64,000 nt of DNA from Siphonodentalium dalli (Eukaryota; Mollusca; Scaphopoda; Gadilida; Siphonodentaliidae): positions 63,253,897 to 63,317,896 of the forward strand of contig CP136063.1 in the NCBI GenBank assembly GCA_032622095.1, in the 5' to 3' direction. The position numbers and the translations under genes are program-made. This document shows positions 45,621 through 56,248 of the stretch, piece by piece. Numbering within the stretch: the stretch's first letter is position 1; the number at the start of each line of letters is the position of its first letter. Below the pieces are notes generated by a model that was given only the letters and a program-made list of their open reading frames with translations, was not told where the DNA came from and made no database searches.

Positions 45621-46469
45621 ATGATTAAACATGAGAACATCCATACAGGTGATGGGTCTCACGAGTGTAATGTATGCGGTAAAGTTTTCAATCAGTCTGG
45701 ACATCTGACTGCACATAAGAGAATCCACTCTGGTGATCGTCGGTATCAGTGCGATATCTGTCAGAAATCGTTCACTCACTCGTATAGTCTGGCTCAACAT
45801 AAGAGAATCCACACTGGTGATCGCCCATATCAGTGCGATATATGTGAGAAATCGTTCACTCAGTCGAATAGTCTGGCTCAACATAAGAGAATCCACACTG
45901 GTGACCGACCTTTTAAATGCGATATATGTGAGAAATCGTTCACGCAGTTAAATCATCTGACGCAACATAAGAAAATCCACACAGGTGATGGCTCTCAAGA
46001 GTGTGATATATGTGGGAAAGTTTTCAATCACTCGGGAAATCTGACTGCACATAAGAGAATCCACACTGGTGATCGACCTTTTAAATGCGATATATGCGGG
46101 AAATTATTCATACATTCTGCACATCTGAGGGATCATAAGAGAATCCACACTGGTGACCGCCCATATCAGTGCGATATATGTGAGAAATCGTTCACGCAAT
46201 CAAGTAAGCTGAAGCAACATAAGCAAATCCATACAAGTGATGGCTCTCAAGAGTGTGATATATGTGGGAAAGTTTTCGATCAATCAGGAAATCTGACTGC
46301 ACATAAGAGAATCCACACTGGTGATCGACCCTTTCAGTGTGATATATGTGAGAAATCCTTCGCTCAGTCAGGCAATCTGACACGACATAGGAAAATACAT
46401 ATATATACTTTTATTTCCTCCAAGTATAGGAGAGCCATACATTATGAATACAATTACATTAAGAATTGA
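45621..46469 (+). CDS. C2H2 zinc-finger protein, 9 fingers
   Basis: A 282-codon frame with nine C-X2-C-X12-H-X3-H fingers and linkers HTGDRP or HTGDGS (HSGDRR once). A predicted nuclear DNA-binding protein with no effector domain in view. An alternating pattern of CDICEKSF- and CDICGKVF-type fingers suggests growth by dimer duplication. The ATG sits inside an eroded finger (an upstream frame shows EK then a stop before FA), so the true start may lie on an upstream exon. It ends with a non-finger tail of 27 residues. The paralogue at 51141 has one more finger. Confidence 0.72.
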   Translation: MIKHENIHTGDGSHECNVCGKVFNQSGHLTAHKRIHSGDRRYQCDICQKSFTHSYSLAQHKRIHTGDRPYQCDICEKSFTQSNSLAQHKRIHTGDRPFKCDICEKSFTQLNHLTQHKKIHTGDGSQECDICGKVFNHSGNLTAHKRIHTGDRPFKCDICGKLFIHSAHLRDHKRIHTGDRPYQCDICEKSFTQSSKLKQHKQIHTSDGSQECDICGKVFDQSGNLTAHKRIHTGDRPFQCDICEKSFAQSGNLTRHRKIHIYTFISSKYRRAIHYEYNYIKN

Positions 46470-46770
46470 ACAGAAACATAGAACTTATACGGTGTTAGTA
46501 TGAATTGAACAAGAGCTAGAAGCACGCACACACAAACATTCATACAGTGTTAGTATAGCTCTCACGCTCGATGATGTATGTGCCTATATATACATCAATA
46601 TGCTTTACGAACACGATAGCAACAGCACAGTAATTATTTTGTAATATGTGGATCCTGAAATCCTGTTTCCATTACCACCATAAGAACAAATCGAGAGTAT
46701 ACTATGATCTATGAGTGATGCAGGAAATGATCTGTCTTATATTAGAAAGCAATATTGCATCATTCCACGC
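46470..46770. other. Spacer between finger gene and LTR, copy 1
   Basis: Identical counterpart at 52074-52374. No gene seen; a likely 3' UTR of the finger gene. Confidence 0.5.
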
Positions 46771-47387
46771 TGTATCGCGTGTATAGATCTGAACGCCAAG
46801 GTTGGATAATTATTTATTTCAACCTGATAAAGAAAAGAAAAGAAAATATTAAAATCCAATAATCCGAGTCCGAACAATACCATCAATACAAAAGTACCAT
46901 AAACACACGTACCTACTATGTATCATGCAAACGGCCACAATGAGAATACCTATCTCACACACAAATGCATAACTCACAAAAGGGTATCTAAACCATATCA
47001 AGAAGAAAATATGTCCAAATAACAAACAGAAAACAATAACATATCCTTAGAAAATAGGTAAACATCCAAATGAAAAGACCCGATACCAAAAGCCGATTAT
47101 ACTGGCTTTAAAGTATACAACGAATAGATCCCATGCAGATTAAATCAATAATACATATACATACAGGGCATACTACTCAATAAACCTTAATAGCACATAT
47201 TGCAGATGAAAATAATAAAGTAAACATACACGTTGGCGGGATATATATATGCATAAACATGTAAGTTATCAATCAAAGTTCTACTAATCTGTCCGATCAA
47301 CCATTCAATTCAGATTACTAAACTAAAATCTAAATAGTTGGTATCCTGCATCAACAGCCTCTATTGAACGTTATCACTCGTGATACA
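46771..47387 (-). repeat. LTR of the BEL-derived element, copy in S1
   Basis: 617 bp, same start and end as 52375-52991 (TG..CA on the minus strand) and the same left flank CCACGC. It arose with the S duplication, not by separate insertion. Confidence 0.92.
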
Positions 47388-47873
47388 CTCCCACCGCGAC
47401 TTCGTTGCCTTGTCCTGTTCTTGGATACGAATAAGTAGCAGACAGTTAGCTGAGTTCCGAATTGTGATGATCTTAGAACCATCCTTTGAAGATCCACTGG
47501 CTTCACTACTGCACCCACCGTCACCGTAGTTGACTCCACCACTGTAGCCGCTGCCCTCACCATCACGACTGTGATTTTGCGATCTATGTTGGGAGCCTGA
47601 ACTCTCATTTGCGCTACCACCATTGACACTTCCACAACTAGTCCCGTAGCCATCGCCACTTGTGCCCCCATAAGCGTCACCACATGCGGAATCACCAGAT
47701 GACCATCCATTGCCTGCATACTGCCCTCCGGAACAAATTGACTGTATCGCATATCGTCCCGACGAGCCACCGCTTGAACCAACATATCCATCATTGTCTG
47801 GACCGCTGTAACTATCCGATGAATCACTATATCCACTAGAGCTTACATCGTAATTTTCACCAGCTGAGCAACC
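47388..47873 (-). pseudogene. 3' end of the BEL-derived ORF, truncated copy
   Basis: Encodes the Gly/Ser-rich domain from CSAGENYD to the same C-terminus as the intact protein at 52965-56234. The stop lies in the LTR at 47361-47363. Upstream of 47873 the sequence differs entirely (TDCLKTAELSDG in an open frame to 47921), so Gag and protease are missing. Confidence 0.85.
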
Positions 47874-50642
47874 ATCGCTCAATTCAGCTGTCTTGAGACA
47901 GTCTGTATCTACCATGCACACATACCTATATGTGTTGATCCCTCAGTTACTTTGAGGAATCTTAATTCCGCTCTCTCCTGATGAGACCTTGCGGGTTCAC
48001 CAATTTCTAAATTGGTTGACAAAATAGGTCGAAACACTAAAAGGCAGTGTAGAGTGCTACATAGAATGTCCCGTCCATAGATCGGATGGGATGTTGGTAT
48101 TTATCCAATTTTATATAAAAATAAATAAATCAGGCGTAACAGGCTTATCAATTAATTTATTCCAGTCTGATCGGTCAAATCAAGCGTCACGGTATGCAAA
48201 TACCCAATTTCAAGCGTGTCAGAGTATGATTGGCAAATCAATTGGTTAGTGCACTAGCAATAGTGCAATACTACAAGTGATTTGCCCTCTAAACTTCCGA
48301 AAACTTTGTAGGTACTTTTTATTTAATTTATCTCAACTTAAACCAATACACAAAGAAAAAAAACAATTGAATATTCCAACAAGCAATTTGAGCAGCTATC
48401 CTATGAATAAATAATATATAATGCAATTTCAACAGGAATGATTGAACACAAACCGAGGTTCCAAAAAATCATTCCCAGCAAATCTGCATCAGGAAAATAC
48501 ACAACACGGCTCAGAAAACTTAAGCAATATTCCTAGGAGAACAAAAATAATGGAAATAAATATACCTATTCTGATACACTAAACATGGAAATTCTTACAC
48601 AGAGAATACATAACTTATACTATTTAATAGAAAGCAATTAATTTAATACTGTGTAAATGTGTATCAGAAATTCACAAATTAATACATATCATCAGTGTCT
48701 CCAAAGTAAATTTAACTTGTACAGAGAACCTGATCACAGTGACAAAAATATATGAAACAAAAACCAATTACATTTAGGTTAATCAGCTCTGAAAGTAAAC
48801 ATAACTTATATTGGCAAGCTGATTGCAAAACTACTGGTAGATAAATTGAATCGATGTGTATCAATTTAACTACAAGATATAGGCTGGCTTAATCCAGACC
48901 GTTTCTTATGATAAGAGTAATCTCCCTGGAAGAACGGCAGGATTATGTAAGAAAGTATTGAACGGTTATGCCCGCATCAATTTCTGATGTTTGAAGTTGA
49001 TCATTGAATGAACAAGAAATATAGATTCTGTTAACACAATGAAATATTTTTCAGCCAGAGAGTTATGGAAATATAGAACTTAATAGAAGAAGTTGTATAT
49101 ATGGGAACTATGAACCAATTCAGAAATATATGGAAAATGCCTACTCAAAATACTACAAAAATATAACTTTATCTGATAGGCTACACACAAATAATTAATT
49201 CATCCATCAAAAATAACCACATACAAAATACTAATGAAAAAATATGCATATCATAGATGTGTTATATAAATTATATATTGAAGAATAAATCAGGGTCTCA
49301 TAAGTTAAAAACTTATGCAGAGAAACTGATCACATTGACATTAGAAATATAATAAATCAGTGTCTCACAAGTACATATACTCATACAGAGAAACTAATCA
49401 CAATGACATGAAAATATATAAATAAATACGAAACTACAATAAATTATTACCCAACTTTGAATTAAACGAGAAACCTCGCTTTAATTTATCAAAATCTCTG
49501 ATTCAAATGTCAAATGGAGTGGAACTCATGTTGAGCTGACAGAGCTGTGTCTTATAATTGTGAAATGTCCATTATGAAATCTGACATTTGACATCAGATG
49601 GAACAAGTAGTTTCATACTGATTTTGCAAGAATTTCCTTTCAGTTGAATACTGGTTGAGCTGGATTAATTAATATGTTTATACTGGAAACTGTTCAATTT
49701 AGTATATGAGCTGTTGAAGTTGATCAAATTACTGTCCAATTTTAAATCTGGATATGTTGATATCTGCATAAGGATGAACATGTAATTTTCAGGCTGCTTG
49801 GTTATCCCTATTCAAATTAAACGAGTGGCTCGCGTTAATCTATTCAAAGTCAAGAGCATGAAAATCATGTTGAGTCAACCTCGAGAATTGTTGATGTCCA
49901 ATTTAAACTCAGATAATTTATATCAGGTTGAACAATAAATTTCAGGCTGCTTTCAAAGTTTGTCAAGAATTTTATTTCAGTTGAATCGTGGTTGAGCTGA
50001 TATCATGAAAATACTTGAAAATTGTCCAATTTATTGAGAACTGGCAAATGTTATATTTTCACCACTGGTATTTCACTGGCATGACATCTAAATTGGTTTG
50101 ATGGGTGGAACAGAACTCTTTAGTTGGTTGTAACTTGTATTCATGTTGATTATTGATGAGTTGTGGCATGTTCAAATCAGTTGGCAGATTGAACTACATT
50201 GTGATTGACATTTTGTGTAAAAATTAGGTAAGTTTATCTGACCGTAATTCTGTTTACACTGGGCAGCGAAGTTGTTCAAACACCTTCCTCTCTCCCCTGT
50301 CTTCAAAAATTGGCCAGCTAGCTGTGGTGAAGAATTGATGTCCGGAACTGTATTTTACGTGTGGTCTATTTTTAGACCACCGCGGATTTTGAACAAAACG
50401 GCAGCACAAATGTCGAATTCACACATTTCAACATGTTGTCATCAATGCAAAGCAATCATAACATGAACTATATATGTGTAGAAACATTCTCATTGTTCAA
50501 AAACAACCGAACTCTGAAAGTATAATCTTCAGGAACGGAAAAACATGACGAAAATGGCAGAAATTCACAAGTAATTTTTAAAGAAATTTTTCACATCATA
50601 ATACACTTCTCCGCGTGGATCCGTGGTTACTTCGTCGCCAAT
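47874..50642. other. Unique AT-rich stretch between S1 and LTR fragment Y
   Basis: No gene recognised in 2.77 kb. It has weak internal repeats. CAGAGAANCTNATCACANTGACA occurs near 48720, 49318 and 49396. A diverged pair at about 49455-49690 and 49805-50005 shares AAATTAAACGAG..CTCGC and TTTCAGTTGAAT..GGTTGAGCTG. Confidence 0.55.
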
Positions 50643-50865
50643 AAAGCAAAACAGGACATTGTATTGTCTATTCAACATGGTTTATTCTATACATTAGATG
50701 TCATTATAAATGGTATACAGTCATAATCAAGATGTCAGCCAAATAGGTCTTGTTCGGTCGGGATTCAGCTCTGTTCTGTCATATTCGGTAGCTGGGAGTG
50801 ACGTCACATCCTCGGGTGCACTCGGACCGGATGACCGGTACTCTTCGGGACCTAAAACCGCTACA
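50643..50865 (-). repeat. LTR fragment Y (right 223 bp of LTR-2)
   Basis: Nearly identical to 61373-61595. On the minus strand it starts TGTAGCGGTTTTAGG, the 5' end of that LTR. It lies directly before S copy 2 (CCACTCTTGAGC). Confidence 0.88.
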
Positions 50866-51140
50866 CCACTCTTGAGCAGTGTCAAGGTGGCGAAGAAGAC
50901 AATGAATGAATGATTCAATGAGGATAACAACATTCTCTCAGTGTGACAAGATTATTCACAAAGAGTGTAGGCCTACTTGTAAATTAATATATGTGGAGCG
51001 GTAATTGCACGCATTTGACATCTGACTAGACAGAGCAATATGGTACCCGTAAGAAATCCTTCACTCATTATTTTAAAGTACCCAGACGAAACACAAGTTA
51101 CTTCACACACGCGTGAGAAATAGTTCGCTTAACAAGTACC

Positions 51141-52073
51141 ATGATTAAACATGAGAACATCCATACAGGTGATGGGTCTCACGAGTGTAATGTATGCGGT
51201 AAAGTTTTCAATCAGTCTGGACATCTGACTGCACATAAGAGAATCCACTCTGGTGATCGTCGGTATCAGTGCGATATCTGTCAGAAATCGTTCACTCACT
51301 CGTATAGTCTGGCTCAACATAAGAGAATCCACACTGGTGATCGCCCATATCAGTGCGATATATGTGAGAAATCGTTCACTCACTCGTATAGTCTGGCTCA
51401 ACATAAGAGAATCCACACTGGTGATCGCCCATATCAGTGCGATATATGTGAGAAATCGTTCACTCAGTCGAATAGTCTGGCTCAACATAAGAGAATCCAC
51501 ACTGGTGACCGACCTTTTAAATGCGATATATGTGAGAAATCGTTCACGCATTTAAATCATCTGACGCAACATAAGAAAATCCACACAGGTGATGGCTCTC
51601 AAGAGTGTGATATATGTGGGAAAGTTTTCAATCACTCGGGAAATCTGACTGCACATAAGAGAATCCACACTGGTGATCGACCTTTTAAATGCGATATATG
51701 CGGGAAATTATTCATACATTCTGCACATCTGAGGGATCATAAGAGAATCCACACTGGTGACCGCCCATATCAGTGCGATATATGTGAGAAATCGTTCACG
51801 CAATCAAGTAAGCTGAAGCAACATAAGCAAATCCATACAAGTGATGGCTCTCAAGAGTGTGATATATGTGGGAAAGTTTTCGATCAATCAGGAAATCTGA
51901 CTGCACATAAGAGAATCCACACTGGTGATCGACCCTTTCAGTGTGATATATGTGAGAAATCCTTCGCTCAGTCAGGCAATCTGACACGACATAGGAAAAT
52001 ACATATATATACTTTTATTTCCTCCAAGTATAGGAGAGCCATACATTATGAATACAATTACATTAAGAATTGA
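51141..52073 (+). CDS. C2H2 zinc-finger protein, 10 fingers
   Basis: A 310-codon frame with ten C2H2 fingers. It is identical in plan to the copy at 45621 but with one additional unit (YQCDICEKSFTHSYSLAQH, the third finger), itself almost a copy of the finger before it. One other replacement is visible: THLNH here against TQLNH in copy 1. Same possible missing 5' exon and the same 27-residue tail. Predicted nuclear DNA-binding protein. Gain of exactly 84 bp keeps the frame, which is consistent with unequal exchange between finger repeats. Confidence 0.73.
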   Translation: MIKHENIHTGDGSHECNVCGKVFNQSGHLTAHKRIHSGDRRYQCDICQKSFTHSYSLAQHKRIHTGDRPYQCDICEKSFTHSYSLAQHKRIHTGDRPYQCDICEKSFTQSNSLAQHKRIHTGDRPFKCDICEKSFTHLNHLTQHKKIHTGDGSQECDICGKVFNHSGNLTAHKRIHTGDRPFKCDICGKLFIHSAHLRDHKRIHTGDRPYQCDICEKSFTQSSKLKQHKQIHTSDGSQECDICGKVFDQSGNLTAHKRIHTGDRPFQCDICEKSFAQSGNLTRHRKIHIYTFISSKYRRAIHYEYNYIKN

Positions 52074-52369
52074 ACAGAAACATAGAACTTATACGGTGTT
52101 AGTATGAATTGAACAAGAGCTAGAAGCACGCACACACAAACATTCATACAGTGTTAGTATAGCTCTCACGCTCGATGATGTATGTGCCTATATATACATC
52201 AATATGCTTTACGAACACGATAGCAACAGCACAGTAATTATTTTGTAATATGTGGATCCTGAAATCCTGTTTCCATTACCACCATAAGAACAAATCGAGA
52301 GTATACTATGATCTATGAGTGATGCAGGAAATGATCTGTCTTATATTAGAAAGCAATATTGCATCATTC

Positions 52370-52374
52370 CACGC
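52370..52374. other. Target-site duplication CACGC (left)
   Basis: Five bases directly left of the LTR, identical to 56861-56865 on the other side. Five is a usual length for BEL/Pao integration. Confidence 0.9.
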
Positions 52375-52991
52375 TGTATCGCGTGTATAGATCTGAACGC
52401 CAAGGTTGGATAATTATTTATTTCAACCTGATAAAGAAAAGAAAAGAAAATATTAAAATCCAATAATCCGAGTCCGAACAATACCATCAATACAAAAGTA
52501 CCATAAACACACGTACCTACTATGTATCATGCAAACGGCCACAATGAGAATACCTATCTCACACACAAATGCATAACTCACAAAAGGGTATCTAAACCAT
52601 ATCAAGAAGAAAATATGTCCAAATAACAAACAGAAAACAATAACATATCCTTAGAAAATAGGTAAACATCCAAATGAAAAGACCCGATACCAAAAGCCGA
52701 TTATACTGGCTTTAAAGTATACAACGAATAGATCCCATGCAGATTAAATCAATAATACATATACATACAGGGCATACTACTCAATAAACCTTAATAGCAC
52801 ATATTGCAGATGAAAATAATAAAGTAAACATACACGTTGGCGGGATATATATATGCATAAACATGTAAGTTATCAATCAAAGTTCTACTAATCTGTCCGA
52901 TCAACCATTCAATTCAGATTACTAAACTAAAATCTAAATAGTTGGTATCCTGCATCAACAGCCTCTATTGAACGTTATCACTCGTGATACA
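52375..52991 (-). repeat. 3' LTR of the BEL-derived element
   Basis: 617 bp. Transcription would run right to left. The last codons and stop of the ORF lie inside it (52965-52991). Confidence 0.93.
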
Positions 52992-55900
52992 CTCCCACCG
53001 CGACTTCGTTGCCTTGTCCTGTTCTTGGATACGAATAAGTAGCAGACAGTTAGCTGAGTTCCGAATTGTGATGATCTTAGAACCATCCTTTGAAGATCCA
53101 CTGGCTTCACTACTGCACCCACCGTCACCGTAGTTGACTCCACCACTGTAGCCGCTGCCCTCACCATCACGACTGTGATTTTGCGATCTATGTTGGGAGC
53201 CTGAACTCTCATTTGCGCTACCACCATTGACACTTCCACAACTAGTCCCGTAGCCATCGCCACTTGTGCCCCCATAAGCGTCACCACATGCGGAATCACC
53301 AGATGACCATCCATTGCCTGCATACTGCCCTCCGGAACAAATTGACTGTATCGCATATCGTCCCGACGAGCCACCGCTTGAACCAACATATCCATCATTG
53401 TCTGGACCGCTGTAACTATCCGATGAATCACTATATCCACTAGAGCTTACATCGTAATTTTCACCAGCTGAGCAACCGTACACACAACTGGATGCACCGT
53501 ATCCACCACTGCCACTATCTCCAATCAGTTTAGATTGTGCGGAGATTGCCTTCACGGGATCTGTAACTTTTAAAACCATATGCATGTGATCTGGAATTCC
53601 AGTGTATTTTATTGATATCCATTCTACTGCCGGAAGTCGATGATCATTAGGTCCAAATTGATAATCGCATTCACCAGATGCGAGCTTGGTAGGACCAGTC
53701 TGTCTTGTCACCATATTAAATACATTGTTGTTCCCTTGCCCGAGTCGCAACAAAACGTCCCTGTGACCATTAACGACGTTCGCATCTTTTATCCAATATG
53801 AATTCAATGCATGCACCAAGTATGAAACCGCTATTAAAGTGAACACAATCTGGATCGGAGTTGAATCCGAATCAGGTTCCAGTACTTCATGCTGGGGGAG
53901 ACAGCTCACATGCCCAATATAATTACACCCAGACCCTTTATTTAACATGTCCTGCATTTGATCTGTGTAGTTCCACATGTTCTCTTCTCCTGATTGTTGT
54001 ACATGTTTATCCAAGTTGCTTAACCGAAAAGGGGCAGAATCGTGATTTTTTGGAAGATAGTTATTATCACGCATCCCTGGATATAGAACCGTCCAGCACT
54101 TATCAATGTGATCGAACTTCAGTCCCTTTTCCATCTTGGACAACTCTCTCTCTCCCTGTGCGGAGGAAGCTTCTCTAACAGGACACCGACCGCATTTACA
54201 TGGTCCATATTTTGCCACACATTTTGTATCTAAAGAATCGACCTCAAGAAAACTGTCCGTTGTATCTTCCAAATACACGTTCTCATTTGTCCCATAGCCA
54301 TTGATATCCAAGGGGTTCAATTCAATTGAATGGATTCGGATTGTGTTCATCAAATTTTCTCTGGGTATTTCTAGAAAGTCATGGGAACCACGAATGCAGT
54401 ATCCAAATTGATTATGCATCAACTGCAGATTTCCAGATTGATTCACAACGATAGGCATCAGTTGGCAGCAGTCTGTCCCAATTAATAGGTCCACTTTACC
54501 GGTTGGTCTCTTAATATCGTTAAGAGCTATGCCGTTAAACAAGTGTACAACGCGACTGACGTCAACGTATCCTATCTCCGCCGTAATGTCATCCAGTCCG
54601 TATGCATGTATTTCCCAGATAAGTCCGCTGCTATCCATCAGCGGCACTACATATTCCTTGCTCTGTATCAATTCAGTGACGTTCCCAACTTTGGTAACGG
54701 ACAACATGGTATCTTTGCCGACAAGGCCTAGATCTCTGGCAGCTGTGTGGCTTATAATTGACATGTCCGCTCCAGGGTCCCACATGGTAGTGAGCGACTG
54801 ACGTTTGCAAGATACCTTACTCAGCATCAGAACAATTTTCCGCCTATTCCCACTTCCACCCACTTGTCGCACTGAATTGTGGAAGCAAAACGCACTATTA
54901 TTTTCACTGTGTAGCAATGGGTGATGCATTCTATTGCATTTTCCCTTCATCTGGTCTACTTTTTCACACAGCTTTCTGTCCTGACAATCAGTCGATCGGT
55001 GTTTTAATTTCAAACAGGAAAAACACCCACCACGCCTTTTCACTAGCTCCACCCTTGATCGAACGTCCATCATCTGGAATGTTGGACAATCGGAAATATC
55101 GTGAGTATCATTTTCATGTGACCAACACCACTTCGCTCTACGTGTCGGTCCAGATGTATTATCTGAAAGAGAAACAGCCTGCGCAACTTGCGCCATTCCT
55201 TCAACAATTTGCTTCATCATTTCCCTGTTTTCTTTCATTTCCTCTTTAAAGAAATTAACCATAGACACTTCACTCGAATTGTCGGGTTCCTCAGAAATAA
55301 CATTGTGCGCCCTTTGTGGCCGTACTGAGTGGTCGCGAACATCTGCACACATATATTCAAAAGCATACTTTTCTTCTAGAAGAAAATCGAGCAAGAAATC
55401 AATTCCCGGTTCTTCCTTGTCCATTTGCTTGCGACGCTTTCGGAGTGTCGACTCTCTTTTCTGAATTGGTGGCAATAACTTTTCAATATGGTTCATTACG
55501 GTCGAGTTGTTCATTTCTTTCTCTAGTTTTGCTTGCCTAAGGTCCATCCAACATCTTTCTACTGTATCAGTTAAACGAATGAAATTTTTGCAGTCACCAT
55601 CGTGAACAATTGGTAGATTTTTGATGTCCCGGATAATTATATCTGTTAGTTTCTCAGGCTGTCCATATTTCATATTCAATCTCTCCATCATCTTTCCATA
55701 GTTCTCATCCACACATAGGACCAAGGACAAAGCTTCCCCGGTTAGGCAACTTTTGAGAACAAATGGATCACGTCCAAAGGCAGGAACCATTTGCCTATCA
55801 AAGTCTCTCAGAAATGATGGGAAGTTTCTAATATCACCAGAATATGTAGGTGGATCAAGCTTTTTCACTCTGAACGCGCCCGCGGATTCTTTCTGGCGAC

Positions 55901-56234
55901 TTCCATCCGACTTGGTTTTCTCATCCTTGCTCAACCTCTCGATAACATTCGATTGCATGTCACAGAATTTGTTGAATATACTGCTCATGTCCGCGGCTAA
56001 CTCTTGTATTTTACCCTCATCATCCAAGACTTCTACATAATCATCGTGTCGATCTTCCAATCTGCTATGCGCCTCCTTTAATTGATCCATCAGCGTTTTA
56101 ATTAAATCAACTTGTTCATCCCTGTAGCAGTCATGCAACCTCTGCAAAATTTTCGTGAATCGCCCCTTAGCGCTACTTCGTTTTCTTCTTTTCCCCTCAA
56201 CATCCCTTCCATCATCTTGCTCCGAATCTGACAT
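52965..56234 (-). CDS. Gag-protease polyprotein with truncated RT and a new Gly/Ser-rich C-terminus
   Basis: 1089 codons without a lesion. Residues 125-300 form a Pao-type Gag region (KKLDPPTYSGD, FPSFLRDF). Residues 371-445 hold Cys/His knuckles (CWSHENDTHDISDC, CFSCLKLKHRSTDC, HHPLLHSE). Residues 462-620 are a retropepsin of the BEL/Pao type with active site WDPGAD, Pro replacing the usual Ser/Thr. Residues 700-840 match only the entry of BEL RT (DQMQDMLNKG, LPQHEVLEPDSDSTP, ALNSYWIK); the catalytic palm is missing. Residues 841-905 are unfamiliar, 906-1050 are rich in Gly, Ser, Tyr and some Cys, and 1051-1089 are a basic tail. ATG start near the LTR; stop within the 3' LTR. Confidence 0.88.
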   Translation of the reverse strand: MSDSEQDDGRDVEGKRRKRSSAKGRFTKILQRLHDCYRDEQVDLIKTLMDQLKEAHSRLEDRHDDYVEVLDDEGKIQELAADMSSIFNKFCDMQSNVIERLSKDEKTKSDGSRQKESAGAFRVKKLDPPTYSGDIRNFPSFLRDFDRQMVPAFGRDPFVLKSCLTGEALSLVLCVDENYGKMMERLNMKYGQPEKLTDIIIRDIKNLPIVHDGDCKNFIRLTDTVERCWMDLRQAKLEKEMNNSTVMNHIEKLLPPIQKRESTLRKRRKQMDKEEPGIDFLLDFLLEEKYAFEYMCADVRDHSVRPQRAHNVISEEPDNSSEVSMVNFFKEEMKENREMMKQIVEGMAQVAQAVSLSDNTSGPTRRAKWCWSHENDTHDISDCPTFQMMDVRSRVELVKRRGGCFSCLKLKHRSTDCQDRKLCEKVDQMKGKCNRMHHPLLHSENNSAFCFHNSVRQVGGSGNRRKIVLMLSKVSCKRQSLTTMWDPGADMSIISHTAARDLGLVGKDTMLSVTKVGNVTELIQSKEYVVPLMDSSGLIWEIHAYGLDDITAEIGYVDVSRVVHLFNGIALNDIKRPTGKVDLLIGTDCCQLMPIVVNQSGNLQLMHNQFGYCIRGSHDFLEIPRENLMNTIRIHSIELNPLDINGYGTNENVYLEDTTDSFLEVDSLDTKCVAKYGPCKCGRCPVREASSAQGERELSKMEKGLKFDHIDKCWTVLYPGMRDNNYLPKNHDSAPFRLSNLDKHVQQSGEENMWNYTDQMQDMLNKGSGCNYIGHVSCLPQHEVLEPDSDSTPIQIVFTLIAVSYLVHALNSYWIKDANVVNGHRDVLLRLGQGNNNVFNMVTRQTGPTKLASGECDYQFGPNDHRLPAVEWISIKYTGIPDHMHMVLKVTDPVKAISAQSKLIGDSGSGGYGASSCVYGCSAGENYDVSSSGYSDSSDSYSGPDNDGYVGSSGGSSGRYAIQSICSGGQYAGNGWSSGDSACGDAYGGTSGDGYGTSCGSVNGGSANESSGSQHRSQNHSRDGEGSGYSGGVNYGDGGCSSEASGSSKDGSKIITIRNSANCLLLIRIQEQDKATKSRWECITSDNVQ

Positions 56235-56248
56235 CCCTCGTGTTGAAA

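Larger units (their letters stand above)
45360..47873. repeat. Segmental duplication S, copy 1
   Basis: 2514 bp nearly identical to 50866-53477. It contains a C2H2 gene, the flank of the BEL-derived element, one LTR (46771-47387) and 486 bp of that element's coding 3' end. The only large differences are 14 bp near 45590 and exactly 84 bp (one zinc finger). Confidence 0.93.
50866..53477. repeat. Segmental duplication S, copy 2
   Basis: 2612 bp; the longer copy. It continues into the complete BEL-derived element, so its right boundary at 53477 is inside that element's ORF. Confidence 0.93.

Noticed and set aside
45609-45896. Minus-strand frames opposite the zinc-finger genes (also 51129-51551, 35543-35944)
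   Set aside because: Antisense shadows of the finger repeats.
47351-47836. 161-codon minus-strand frame (and its twin at 52955-53440)
   Set aside because: Alternative frame over the Gly/Ser-rich retroelement tail; the repetitive GGT/AGC codons keep other frames open.
45042-50865. Simple solo LTR interrupted by one clean transposon insertion
   Set aside because: The flanks at the break (GCCACT and GCCAAT) are not an exact duplication, and the inserted 5.3 kb starts with the same sequence that follows the LTR, so a duplication/deletion history fits better.
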